DNA of 31,199 nt, from assembly GCA_002633005.1 (NCBI GenBank), contig NMRA01000031.1:624493-655691 (forward strand), read 5' to 3'. The position numbers were made by a program, and so were the translations under genes. Positions 21,142 through 30,586 of the stretch are shown here, one piece after another; position 1 is the first letter of the stretch, and each line of letters opens with the position of its first letter. Below the pieces are notes generated by a model. It was not told where the DNA came from and searched no databases. It saw only the letters and a list, made by a program, of their open reading frames with translations. This DNA comes from Phoronis australis (Eukaryota; Phoronida; Phoronidae).

Positions 21142-21340
21142 ATGACTGAACCCTGCGATCTCTCGAACACGTGTATGAGGTATGCATCTCTCAATCCGTT
21201 GGGCCGACCGTGTCCTCGAGCGGTGTACATCATAATACTGCAGCTAGCATTGGAATTGAGACAGCACGTTTCATTGCTATTGATCGCTGTTGGGAACAGA
21301 ATTAGTAAAGTTATCCAAAAAGTAGTTTTAGGAAAACCAG
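21142..21340 (+). CDS. Candidate first coding exon, unknown protein
   Basis: An ATG with A at -3 (21142) opens a 66-codon frame that ends in CCAG directly before GTAAGG (21341), a near-consensus splice donor in phase 1. The product starts MTEPCD and has a hydrophobic middle stretch (around AVYIIILQLALEL and VSLLLIAVG) that could be one membrane segment. I recognise no family. No matching downstream exon was found in the window, and the opposite strand has an equally long open frame and a good-looking acceptor (TTCTGTTCCCAACAG, near 21290), so the strand and the reality of the exon are both uncertain. Confidence 0.2.
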
Positions 21341-21778
21341 GTAAGGCGTCACACACACTGTGTTTGTTCTACTCAAGCGCAGGTTTAGATTACTTGTTGG
21401 AATTTTCTGTTCTCTTCATGCAAAGACTTGTTATTCTGTTTTACATGTCCTCATTTGATACATTTTGCGAAAAATTGTTGCAAGGCAGAAATTGGTGCTT
21501 TGTCGTTTAGTTTGTTATTTCCTGCGTAACTCACTTCACAGAGCTTTTAATGAAGTTGTTCACTGCAAGCAATACAAAGATGTTACAGATATTTTGCGTA
21601 ATTCAAATGATAAATTGAACCACAATGCAAAACCCCCGACATAGCACCAAATTTGCTAAGGTTCATGAGATCGTTACTTTGTAAAGTTGTTGAGAAACGT
21701 TGTCTTCGTAAGTGTCAAACTGTCATCCAGTAGGACGTCTGTGACGAACCAGCGCGCGACCAATGTACCTTGTTGGTA
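21341..21778. other. Non-coding stretch, no gene recognised
   Basis: No feature is seen. The open frame of the candidate exon continues to 21510 without recognisable content. Confidence 0.4.
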
Positions 21779-21855
21779 GTGTATGTATGTGTGTGTGCTT
21801 GCGTGCGTACGTGCGTGGGTATGGGTGGGCGTGTGTATGTGTGCGCGTGTGCGTG
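21779..21855. repeat. Imperfect GT-rich microsatellite
   Basis: About 77 bp of alternating purine-pyrimidine sequence (GTATGT, GTGTGT, GCGTGC, GTGCGC variants). Such tracts can adopt Z-DNA. The minus-strand histidine/threonine-rich open frame across it is an artefact. Confidence 0.85.
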
Positions 21856-22832
21856 AATCACTTGCTGGGCTCATTGAAATGTCATTATAACAAAACAGAT
21901 GCTTGTCCGCGTGCTGCAAAAAATGTTAAACTTTAAAAATGCGTTAAAGAGACACAATCGGTTCCAAGGTCTTTTGGGGGATTATTGTAGGTTATCAGCT
22001 TCGATAAAACAGCAAATTTCGTTGTGTTTTGTGATTGTATTAGATATCGCCTTTTTCCAAAATTGGCTTCCTGTCATGATTCGGTAGGATTAACTGAAAT
22101 CGTGAATTGTGGCCTTATCAGTATATTAGGGTTAAAATGCTTGGCAACTTTCCACATCGGGCTTTTAGCTCTACCAGCAAGGTGAAGGTTCTAATGCGTC
22201 TTGGAACTGATCTCAAATGCACAACATTATCGTCGTTACCGTCACTTTAACATAAATTGCAGATTCTCGTCGAGATTTTGCAATATAGCTGACTTTCGAA
22301 ATAGCCACCCCATATTGAAATTTGCAATCCCCCCAGCCGACGACATCGTCTTTGGTGGACAAGTGATCAGCGCCACCTGCAGATCCGATGGGGACGGGAG
22401 GTATCAATTTAATGACATAAACAGTGTTTTAAGGCCTTGGTGCTATCATAATGCCGGCAAATTTTAAATTGCGGCGAGATATATTACTGGCTCACGAAAA
22501 AATGCACTAAAATCTTGAAATATCTGGCCATGGGTGAAAGACATCATGTCCAATATATTCCATGCGAAGAAAGATCCGCGACTGTATAATCGGTAGCTGC
22601 GACCGATAAGGCTGATGAATTTTAATCCCATTCGGCGATGTAAAAAAAAACAGTGAGCTTAACTAATAAAGCAATGACAGGGCCAGGTTGAAAGGGGTTT
22701 TCACATGTTTCAAAGTAACGAAGCACTATGTACCCAGTTGTGAATGTCTGTCCACCAAATCAAGCAGAATTCGATTTCTCGCTGTCATTCAAGTTACTCT
22801 ATGAAAAGTCCCGTATTGACTACACGTGTGTT
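21856..22832. other. Non-coding stretch, no gene recognised
   Basis: Only short open frames without recognisable domains are present. No repeat pairs were found by eye. Confidence 0.4.
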
Positions 22833-22915
22833 CACTCCATACAACCTCGTGCCCAAGCCTCAAGATGGCGTTGATCGATTTGAGGCTTGGTTATGGGAAA
22901 TTCTTTCTACGCAAT

Positions 22916-22938
22916 GATTGGCTGCTGCCTTGACGTCA
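22916..22938. promoter_or_regulatory. CCAAT box and CRE inside the Mutator-like element
   Basis: GATTGG (22916-22921) is an inverted CCAAT box and TGACGTCA (22931-22938) is a perfect palindromic CRE. Together with AAGATGGCG in the terminal repeat (22862-22870, YY1-like) they form a promoter-like set at the left end. Motifs are seen directly; activity is inferred. Confidence 0.3.
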
Positions 22939-23239
22939 TTAAAGCACAGACAGATTTTAATCAGTATTTTCACAGGCGTTGTTGCTGCCATTCAGAAGGC
23001 ATTGTTTTGCTTATTGTTTGAAATAAATAGAAATGTTGTTGGGGTACTTATTTTCAATTCTTTTTATTAATAGTGTCATAGACAGTTTTCGAATCAAAAT
23101 ACATATTTTTGCAATAATTTAGACCTTAATTGCTGCAATATACCGCTAATTTACATTTGTATATCATACATGCTGCAGAAAATTTCATCAAAGTCGACAT
23201 AACCTTACATTGCTCGTGATATTCCGGCGATTTCCGTAA

Positions 23240-23265
23240 AAATGTGTCAGAATTCTGACACATTT
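23240..23265. other. Perfect 26-bp palindrome
   Basis: A 13-bp half, AAATGTGTCAGAA, is followed at once by its complement, centred between 23252 and 23253 on GAATTC. It lies inside the Mutator-like element and could extrude as a cruciform. Confidence 0.8.
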
Positions 23266-23464
23266 CATTTCCTGCGTTTTAAAATATAGGTCTTGTCATT
23301 GTAGTAACAGTAAAGTGCAGTGTATATGTGCTGGCGTTACAGTTATATTGAGTACTGTTTCGGTGATTGATTTTACTTTGGGATATCCCGTTTCATGCAT
23401 GGGGAAATCTCAGTGTAAGAAATTTGAAATGAAAAAATCGGTTTATCTGTTGCTGAGAAATTAC

Positions 23465-23621
23465 CAGTGCTGTAGTGGTAGAATTAGAGGTATGTAGGCG
23501 CCCAAAGCTCACCGCATCACTTTAAGCACTGAACGTAACTTACTGGTGCGTAGGCGCTACGTTCAAATCCCATAAGGTGCTTGGCTGCGCCTACGTGCGC
23601 CTACGCCCCACTACAGCACTG
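23465..23621. mobile_element. hAT-like MITE with 8-bp TSD, nested
   Basis: CAGTGCTGTAGTGG (23465-23478) and its exact complement (23608-23621) form 14-bp terminal inverted repeats. GAAATTAC is duplicated perfectly at 23457-23464 and 23622-23629. A CAGTG-type end and an 8-bp duplication are hallmarks of hAT elements. GTAGGCGC and its complement occur repeatedly inside (for example near 23494, 23551, 23588 and 23598), like subterminal transposase-binding repeats. It lies wholly inside the Mutator-like element and is therefore younger. Confidence 0.88.
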
Positions 23622-23705
23622 GAAATTACACCACTGAAGTTTCAAATGATGAAACCGATTAGCGCCATCTTGAGGCTTGGGGACGAGACTGCACTCCATA
23701 TTCTT

Positions 23706-23739
23706 CACACACTCACGCACACACACACACTTTCACACT
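23706..23739. repeat. CA microsatellite
   Basis: Imperfect CA repeats (CACACACTCACGCACACACA and on) just outside the right target duplication of the Mutator-like element. Confidence 0.8.
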
Positions 23740-23741
23740 AG

Positions 23742-24280
23742 TGAAATCGTAGCGTCGTCTACCGCTCTTTAGACATTACTCGTTCATCGTCAAGTTTGTG
23801 ATTTCATCCAGGCCGTAACGCACAAGGACAACAAATTTTATCATCAATCTCACACAAAATTCCTCTTATCATTATTCATGCACAATTTAACCACGGTTTG
23901 TTGATCAGTACAACCTAATTCTTGGCGCGTGACATTTATATAACAACCGTTGCTATTTTTTCAATAAACGTTACCTGTTTCTTGAACCCGGTTGGCGTGA
24001 TGTAAGAGGTCAAATAACAACACCGCAATGTTGACACGGATTAATTGGTATGATCTGATTATCGGTAATTAGAAATGGAGCACATATCCAAGCGCTAATC
24101 ATCAAATGAAACACCGACTCCCGGCTTTGCAAACAAGGCACTCTCGAACCAGCTTCACCCCAGTGATGACGACGCGAAGAAGTGTGGAAACCAGTGTCCC
24201 AGATGCTGGACCGTCAAAAATCTCGACCGATGACATCTTTTGGCGCTGATTGGCAGACTGACGATGAACTTGTAAGTTCG
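23742..24280. other. Non-coding stretch, possible upstream region
   Basis: No gene is recognised. GAACTTGTAAGTTC (24267-24280) is a 6-2-6 palindrome shortly before a TATA-like box and may be a regulatory site of the candidate gene that follows. A 68-codon minus-strand frame (24308-24102) has no known domain. Confidence 0.35.
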
Positions 24281-24285
24281 TTGTA

Positions 24286-24294
24286 ATATTTAAG
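24286..24294 (+). promoter_or_regulatory. TATA-like box of candidate gene
   Basis: ATATTTAAG lies 109 bp upstream of the candidate start codon at 24403, which would allow a 5' UTR of about 85 nt. The match is fair, not consensus. Confidence 0.25.
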
Positions 24295-24402
24295 CTCGAA
24301 GTATGCATTCACACTGCCAGAATTGTACCCGAGACGTGACACAGGACATCTTTTTGTGATTCTGTATGAGCGTAAACATTTGTAAGCCAGGATGATAAGA
24401 AA

Positions 24403-24429
24403 ATGGGCTGTGCTCGACTAAAAACGCAG
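24403..24429 (+). CDS. Candidate first coding exon (MGCARLKTQ)
   Basis: An ATG in strong context (AAA before, G at +4) opens nine codons, MGCARLKTQ, ending in CAG directly before GTAAGT (24430-24435), a perfect match to the splice-donor consensus, in phase 0. MGC at the N-terminus is the kind of start used for N-myristoylation with a neighbouring palmitoylated cysteine, for example in G-alpha and Src-type proteins, but the peptide is too short to assign a family. A TATA-like box lies upstream. No partner exon was found in the remaining window, so the gene would have a long first intron. This is the best host-gene candidate seen, yet unproven. Confidence 0.3.
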
Positions 24430-24448
24430 GTAAGTAGGACAGTCTCCG

Positions 24449-24811
24449 CGGGTATAAAGTTTTTACTCGAAATCGAACTCGAAATTGTCTTTGTTAATTT
24501 CTACTTTTGTGCGAACATAAGGTAAGTGTCGATTACGTTATGGTGTACAAGGACAGTTTTTGATTCTATTTTATTCTTGATGATCCCAGCATTAAGGTTA
24601 AAAGCTCAAGTCTGAACTCCAAATTTCGAGTTTTTACTCGAGTTCGGAGTCATCAAGTGCAAACTAGGACTAGAAACTCATGTGCATAAACCAAAATGTA
24701 CTCGAACAAAGACTAATTGACACTTGTCTTAAGTTCGCACAAAAGTAGCACAGAAATTAATTGCCAAAAATTATTTCGACTTCGACTTTGAGTACAAATA
24801 TAAAGAAACCC
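24449..24811. repeat. Foldback repeat in putative intron
   Basis: The left arm 24449-24535 and the right arm 24714-24811 are inverted copies with small indels; shared blocks include TACTTTTGTGCGAAC, AAGTGTC and CGAA-rich stretches. The centre (about 24610-24655) is itself nearly self-complementary: GAACTCC and TTTCGAGT face ACTCGAGTTCGGAGTC. It is probably a diverged palindromic MITE. No target duplication is clear. Confidence 0.6.
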
Positions 24812-25190
24812 TGTCACGGGCTCGAATCAGGTTGGGTAAAACATCGTCATCGGGACAGGTACGATTTTTGCGTGCTAATGGTTTCACAAGCACCACGCAC
24901 GCACATTGCCGGAATGTGAAGACGACATTGTCTTTGCTAAAAAAGAACACGTTATGACTGATTGATAAAAGTCCTCTTTAAACTTCATGAATTAACACCT
25001 CTGTGCACGGTGTGCCGATAACTAAAGGTTCGATCGATCATGGGACAGTAATACTTCATTGTTAACATCACTGTAAACTTGAAAACGCGGAACAAGTACA
25101 AAGCGTAGATTTATCGTAAGCCTTACGACCGGTTGTATTCAGCAGACGTGATATCGCACGCGCGCCCGTGAAAGCGACGTACATGTACAT

Positions 25191-25219
25191 TGTGATTTTC
25201 CATTTTAATGAAAATCACA
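25191..25219. other. Hairpin, 9-bp stem
   Basis: TGTGATTTT (25191-25199) and AAAATCACA (25211-25219) are exact complements around an 11-nt loop. Function is unknown. Confidence 0.4.
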
Positions 25220-26262
25220 TCTTTTCATCACTTCAGTATACCTAACACTAACCTTCGTGAGTCCATTCACTAATTTAGAATCACTGAATAATTTCCTATA
25301 GCTCTATCCATCAAATTAAGTTTGTTGTTAACAGTCCAGTTCAGAAGTACAACAAATTTCCGTAAAGTGCGTGTCAGCTACACGTAACACCACCACCACA
25401 AAAGAGCATGTGTTGTCGGTCTGTCTCATCACCTGTCTGCAGACGTGCGTTTACTTGTTTTTATCTCTGATTTTATTACAAATGGCCGAATCCTGATAAA
25501 GGCTTTTAGCCAATAAAGTAAAATCGAGGCGGTGACTTCATCAGCTGTTTCAGTACTACCATAGTAGGCTCAATAAAAAAAGGCCGACGAGGCGATGATG
25601 ATCAAAGCCGGCGAGAGAAAAGCCAAGGGAGAAAAAGAGGGAATAGCTAAGGCACGTTGGGGGATTGACCTCTTCAGAAAAAGCACTGTTGGGAATGAAA
25701 TCGTGCGCTGGCCAAGCCTTGCGAGATGAACAGTGCGTTGAATATTTCCAGAAATGCTGTGTAGTCCAGTGGATTTGCATTCGAATCCCTCCCCCATATT
25801 CCAGAATCAATTCCTTGACATTCATACTTATTTTTGATAGATGAAATGCTTAAAAAATTTAGAATTTGAAAAACTTATAAGCTACGTTTCCAGTCTTTGA
25901 AAACCTATATTGAATCTCTTGCCGAGTTTCAAAAATGACACTCGTATTTCCAGATTTTTGCTCGTAAAATAGTGGCGATCAAAACAGCCGGACGTTCGCT
26001 GGGCGTCCCATACGATTGAGGTCAATTTTTTACTCGTACTTTTCTTTTTTACACTCGTATTTTTAACCCATTCATTTCCACTCTCCGGAGTTACTGTCGC
26101 CAACAGTGCCACCTAGTGGTTGCCAAGGACATCGTCTTGTTAGCATCTTTTCCACTGCCAATTGGTGCTGAAATCGACAATTAAAAGGTCTGAAGTCTTC
26201 CACAGCCTCTCATCTACTAGGCCCATTGTGCGAACTTATACAAAAAAATGTGCTGGCGCGCC

Positions 26263-26607
26263 GGGCCAGTTAGTCTGAAAAGATAGTGGCCCGGCTGCCA
26301 AGATGCTGGCCCTGCTTTTTGCATCCTATAACTATACGTTTTTCTCAGTCTTTTACTTTTACAATAAATGCATATGCTCTTGAAAACAGAACCTTATTTG
26401 TTTTGTTATTAACCCTATGTGAGGATTTATAGCCCACAAGGTTCAAAAGTTAATTCGTTGGCGTTCAAGAAGTGATAGGCAAACAGATAGGCAATAGACC
26501 TTTTTTAAGTTAATTGAATATGAGACCACATCCGGGCCCCACACACAGAGCCCGTCCGGCCACTGACTTTTAAAAAATACTGGCCAGGCGGCAAATCCAT
26601 TGGCCCC
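26263..26607 (+). repeat. Two diverged ~50-bp direct repeats
   Basis: 26263-26312 and 26557-26607 share the spaced pattern GGCCA, AAAA, ATA, TGGCC, GGC, GC, AA and TGGCCC in order. Identity is moderate. The origin is unknown and may be an old repeat family. Confidence 0.4.
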
Positions 26608-27090
26608 GAGTTTTATCGGAATAAATGGTTCAAATCATAAATACCGCAGACAAAGATCGTTTCAGACACTTGCATAAAATTACGGACTAAGTCACAATCC
26701 TCTGCTTAAGATTGAATAACAAGGCCCACGACTATGGCGACTAGGCAAAGCGTGTTTCTTGGCTACAATTAAGAGTCTAGTAAACCAACAGTATAAACAT
26801 CAAAACGAACATTCAATATCAAAATAATTGAATAAAATTGTTATGAAGTTAGAATATACTGACGATTAAACTTGCGGAAATGTCGAAAATAAATTTTAGA
26901 CGGAAACTATGATACCCGGTGGTCTCCCTCGGCTTCCGCTACGGCCGGGCGACTGACGGCCAACAATGAAAACCATTTCGTGGCGAAATACATCCAGAAA
27001 GAAAATTTTAAATGGTGCCAAATGGTGTAATAAAAGTTTTAATGAGTTTTAAGTAAAAGGAACAATTCACACTCAGCCGAAAGCATTCGT

Positions 27091-27159
27091 ATGAGCTACT
27101 ACCCGGCGGAGCCCGACCGCCTGGCCTCCTGCGCGGACATCTTTGTTCCCCGGCACAAA
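27091..27159 (+). CDS. Candidate exon with extreme GC3, unknown
   Basis: From the ATG at 27091 (MSYYPAEPDRLASCADIF and on) all 16 codons after the ATG up to ATC end in G or C, while positions one and two are far less GC-rich, in a region that is otherwise AT-rich. That is the codon pattern of a coding segment. AAA followed by GTGAAT (27160) is a possible, weak splice donor; without splicing the frame stops at 27180. I recognise no family, and the start context is poor. A GC-rich island may also be purely compositional. Confidence 0.15.
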
Positions 27160-28091
27160 GTGAATTCATCAATTAGCTGACCTGGCCTTGAATGGAGGAA
27201 TTCGCGTGACAAAGAGATTAAAAAATACTGCGTCATGCTCCTAACACTGCAATATTTAAGTATCGCCGACATTCAGCTCATTGACTACAATTCACTACAC
27301 CCCCCTCGTTTGCGGCGCGAATTTTTATATTTATACAACAGAGGTATATAATATATTGTAAGTTTTCGTCACGCTTTAAAATTTCTTTTCCATGATAATT
27401 GAAAATCAAAGCCAATTTAGCAAGAGATTATACTTTCCCGGCGAAGGGTTACGGCAACTGCAGGGGAATTATTTCGCCGTTTACTGTGTTCCGGCAGCAA
27501 AATCAAGTACACGTGCCCGTTTTTGTCATTGAAATGTGGTCTGGAGCTCAGTGTTTTGAGATAAAACTTGATTTTGTTTGATGAAACATCGCCGTGTGTG
27601 GATGTTTTTTTTTCTATTTTACATTTTTAACGGACAGTAAAGTCGGTGCCTATTTACTCAGCCAAGTACGTAGAAATACGCTCACACGTCCGCGTAGTCA
27701 TACGGCAATTGCTCACTCCAGTCTAGCCAGTACGTTGGATCATTTTCACGATATGGCGATAGAGATAAGACATTTGCTGATCTAGAAAGTTTTTCCCCCT
27801 AATTAATTACCTAAACGGGCACTTTTGCTGAAATTTGACGTACCCTAGGTATGAATCAGGGCTGACCTCAATAGCCGAGTGTTGGCTGTAGGAGATGCTA
27901 CGTACTTCACAAACTTATGATTATGCATTAGATACCATTCGTCATACGCAAAAACAGGTAAAATTTGTACAATAAATAATGAAGTATGCATAAAAAGAAT
28001 CAAAATGAGAATCGAAAAACAACCAAACCAAATAACAACGCATTTACGCGCACGGTGATATCAATACGTTTTCAAGGACAACACGACCGCC

Positions 28092-28112
28092 ATTCAGGAA
28101 TCGTTCCTGAAT
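28092..28112. other. Hairpin, 9-bp stem, 3-nt loop
   Basis: ATTCAGGAA (28092-28100) and TTCCTGAAT (28104-28112) pair around TCG. No associated gene is seen. Confidence 0.4.
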
Positions 28113-29155
28113 TGACACACAGGAACTAAGGTCACGGAAATAGACGGGAATAGTCGATGATTTTCTAATCTCGGCCGAGGTGCAAAATTGTGCTCAAAAA
28201 GGCTTTTAGTTTGATAGCAGAAAAGTAGTGAACATGCTACATATTACTTTGGTATTTACTTTTAAGTTTTTTAACTAGATTGCCCTTTGAGATAAGGACT
28301 TTAAGCCGCAAGTAGCAGCCATTGTGTCATGGCTAATGTTTTGGGGTCACAGAGACGTTTAATATTGTTTTAATCAAGTCATGTCAACATTCCTTGGTAT
28401 TATTAGTTTTTAACAATATTTATTGAGGATAAAAGTAAGATATATAACATCCTAAGGAAAAAGCTTATCTTCGAGATGGTCATCACAAGCCTGTAAATAA
28501 CAAACATGGTAATGAACAATGGTATAAATAATGAAAGGATGCGAAGATACAATGGTAATAAAACACAAGGAATTTGCTAAAGCAGGAAATTTTGCATGAA
28601 AATGATAATGATGAAATTAAAAACAGTATTCAAGTTATGTATGAATATTTTTTAAAGGAAAAAGTGTACAAATAATTGTGGTGTTGCAAGGATATTATAT
28701 GAAAGATGTAATGATTAAGTTGAGCAAAGGTGACTGTACAAAATTTCTTAACTTTTTAATAGTAACTATGTATTTAATGTGACCAGGGAGCTAATTCCAC
28801 AAGAACAAAAAATGCCTTGCGTAAAAATCACTCCTGTGTCTAGGTACCACAAGATCATGTTTGAGGCAAAACGAGTTTGTTCCAAGTGTATAACGAATGG
28901 GTACAATATTTCTGGCCAGGTATTCTGATGCACCACCGCAGTACATTTAAAAATCATACGCAATCGTCTAAGTTCATAAAATTGATCAATGTGTTCACAG
29001 CTTAACTCAGCGACTACCTGTCGGGGTGAAGTGTCAAACGGGACACCCAGGGTGATCATGACAGTCTGTTGTTGCATCTCTGAAAGCTCATTAATCAAAC
29101 TGGTTGTGAAACGGGAACACACGGTACAACAATACAAAAATGTTTTAAAACACAG

Positions 29156-29410
29156 CATGCGCGAAGCAAGGGGGGGCTCGTTGGGCTCGAATGAGCCCCC
29201 CATTTGGCGAAGTGGGCAAAAAGGTCCGCCTCAGAGAAACAAAAAGTACGAGAAAACGAGACAAAAGCCCACTAAAAAACGCAGACGCACAGTTCATTGT
29301 TGTGAAGGTGGTACTCCGTTTTTTTAGTCCTCAAGATTCGTTTCGTCAGCAAAAGGTCCACATCGGACAGAAATTCGAGCCCCCCATATTGAAGGCTGGG
29401 TGGGCGCATG
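29156..29410. mobile_element. Miniature DNA transposon (255 bp) inside the LINE
   Basis: The ends CATGCGCG (29156) and CGCATG (29410), with 7-8-bp inverted termini, and GGGGGGCTCG-type blocks inside both ends mark a small inverted-repeat element. CACAG is duplicated on both sides (29151-29155 and 29411-29415), a perfect 5-bp target duplication. The LINE protein match continues on the far side, proving insertion. An internal block (CCGTTTTTTTAGTCC and AGCAAAAGGTCCA) is shared with the element at 6033-6398, which also has a 5-bp duplication. Confidence 0.75.
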
Positions 29411-29522
29411 CACAGGAACTAAAATATTTCAATGTGCCCTGTTAGGAAGGTAGGGTTAACACGTCTTAAAAATCCGAGTCTCAGTTGTAGTTTGGAGACA
29501 ACATCAGAACCATTGTCACTCC

Positions 29523-29589
29523 CATGGGCGGCGCACCATAGGGGGTTGAGAGGCTATAGCCCCACTTTTTCATTGCTGCGCCGCCCATG
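29523..29589 (-). mobile_element. 67-bp hairpin element, copy C, inside the LINE
   Basis: CATGGGCGGCGCA (29523-29535) and TGCGCCGCCCATG (29577-29589) are perfect 13-bp inverted repeats. The 41-nt interior, read in reverse, matches copies A and B at 4888-5036 (AAAAAGTGGGGCTATAGCC then a pyrimidine block). LINE coding blocks lie on both sides, so this unit was inserted as a discrete piece. It is far smaller than ordinary MITEs. Confidence 0.75.
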
Positions 29590-29830
29590 ATTCCGTGATA
29601 ATGTGTTGTCAATCTTAACACCAAGTAATCACTTAGAATGTGTACATGTATATTCCAAAGAAAGTTCCTCAAATTTGAGATCCAATTCCAAATCCTTTAA
29701 GTCTATGACGTTTTGCATAGATGCGATACATACATGTTTAGTTATACAATACAAGAGAGCATGATAGGCAGAAGGGAGTGCATTGATAGCTTCAACAGGA
29801 TGGGAAGATTCGCTACCGTAAATGCGTTTT

Positions 29831-30580
29831 ATATTTTTGGAATGACCTTATTAGCACCCAGTAAGACTTTAAAAATGCAAAAATCTCGATAAAGGCCGTG
29901 GTCTTATACTCAAATAGTCATACTCGATTAAAACCATGATCCTAATTTGGGATTTTACGGTACCAGCTGCTTTTTGCACGCGCTGACTTTTTTGCTTAGT
30001 GCATGCGGGCATTTTATTTGCGGTAAGTCGCCATTTAGCCATTGGGATACGGAAGGAACGTGTTTTCATAAAACATCACTGAGTACAATAAGTCATTGTT
30101 CAAAAGCTGAAGTAAACATACTCGTCGTCAACTACATTACTGCAGTCAGTGTTGCCGGAGTGACTACAACCGGGGCGGAGTTTCTGGTTATTAAGTCTTT
30201 GGCTGGACAGGAAGGAACCCGGATTAGCGCCGATTTGATGGATGTAGCGCCAAGAACTGGAGTGTCCGATTTCTGAGGCAAGTATCTTGCAATTACGGCG
30301 ATATCAAACAAGTTTTCCCGAGACATATATGCATTACACCTGAAGCCTGACGCATATCGTAGGCCAAGTGCGAAATATGTCCGAATTATTAATAATTCGT
30401 TATTTATTCCAGTAATAATTCCTTAGGCAATCAGAAGCCAAGAACAATTACTGTAATAAATATATATTGCTAAAATTAATATTTATTTCATTTAATAAAT
30501 ATTTATTACTGAAAAAAATCAGCCAATCGGATGCCAGGTGCGCTCCCCATATAGACCGGCAGCCCAGAGCACTTAGCATA
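29831..30580. other. Non-coding stretch with AT palindromes
   Basis: No gene is recognised; a 109-codon plus-strand frame (29947-30276) and its minus-strand partner lack known domains. CGAATTATTAATAATTCG (30382-30399) is a perfect palindrome. 30410-30512 holds inverted CAGTAATAA/TTATTACTG and AT-rich repeats; CAATCAGAAGCC (about 30428) and CCAATCGGATGCC (about 30524) are similar direct repeats flanking it. Confidence 0.45.
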
Positions 30581-30586
30581 GATGAA

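Larger units (their letters stand above)
22842..23691. mobile_element. Mutator-like non-autonomous transposon with 9-bp TSD
   Basis: Terminal inverted repeats of 40 bp (22842-22881 and 23652-23691) agree at 34 positions and share a perfect 19-bp core, CCCAAGCCTCAAGATGGCG. CACTCCATA lies directly outside both ends (22833-22841 and 23692-23700), a perfect 9-bp target-site duplication, which is the length typical of Mutator/MULE elements. The 850-bp total includes a later 157-bp hAT-like insertion. No transposase frame is present, so it must have moved with an enzyme supplied elsewhere. The superfamily is inferred from the duplication length and repeat size. Confidence 0.85.
24812..28404. other. 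Long stretch without a recognised gene
   Basis: About 3.6 kb of AT-rich DNA with short open frames only. It holds two small hairpins, a pair of diverged direct repeats (26263-26312 and 26557-26607) and two GC-rich islands (26913-26966 and 27085-27158), listed separately. It could be intron if the exon at 24403 is real. Confidence 0.4.
28405..29830 (-). mobile_element. LINE remnant (CR1/Jockey group), minus strand, split
   Basis: Reading the minus strand downward: a weak RT part to 29630, then LLGVKIDNTLSR (about 29628-29595), the family's YLGxxID motif after the palm. After a 67-bp hairpin insertion come DVVSKLQLRLGFLRRVNP (about 29503-29452), the matching next block. After a second, 255-bp insertion come FLYCCTVCSRFTTSL, EMQQQTVMITLGVPFD and ELRRLRMIFKC, the thumb/C-terminal region. 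A frameshift near 28890 then leads into LVVPRHRSDFYARHF and a W-N-stop-LP remnant of the WNxLP motif. An AT-rich 3' region runs to about 28405. The catalytic YADD is absent or unreadable; the copy is 5'-truncated and dead. The VVPRHR signature links it with 12944-13500. Confidence 0.78.

Noticed and set aside
21220-21310. FIAIDRCW in a plus-strand frame, reminiscent of a GPCR DRY region
   Set aside because: The frame hits a stop directly afterwards and no transmembrane segments surround it.
21674-21919. Histidine/threonine-rich minus-strand open frame
   Set aside because: It is the translation of the GT microsatellite.
23706-23739. CA-rich repeats suggesting a CRISPR-like or telomere-like array
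   Set aside because: A simple dinucleotide microsatellite without spacers or telomeric hexamers.
25740-25795. tRNA-like A box and B box (TAGTCCAGTGG, ATTCGAATCCC)
   Set aside because: The spacing between the boxes is far too short and no cloverleaf stems form; at most a chance match.
28989-29445. Basic open frames on the plus strand across the LINE and its insertions
   Set aside because: They run antisense to the LINE coding blocks and through the miniature transposon; no domain is recognisable.
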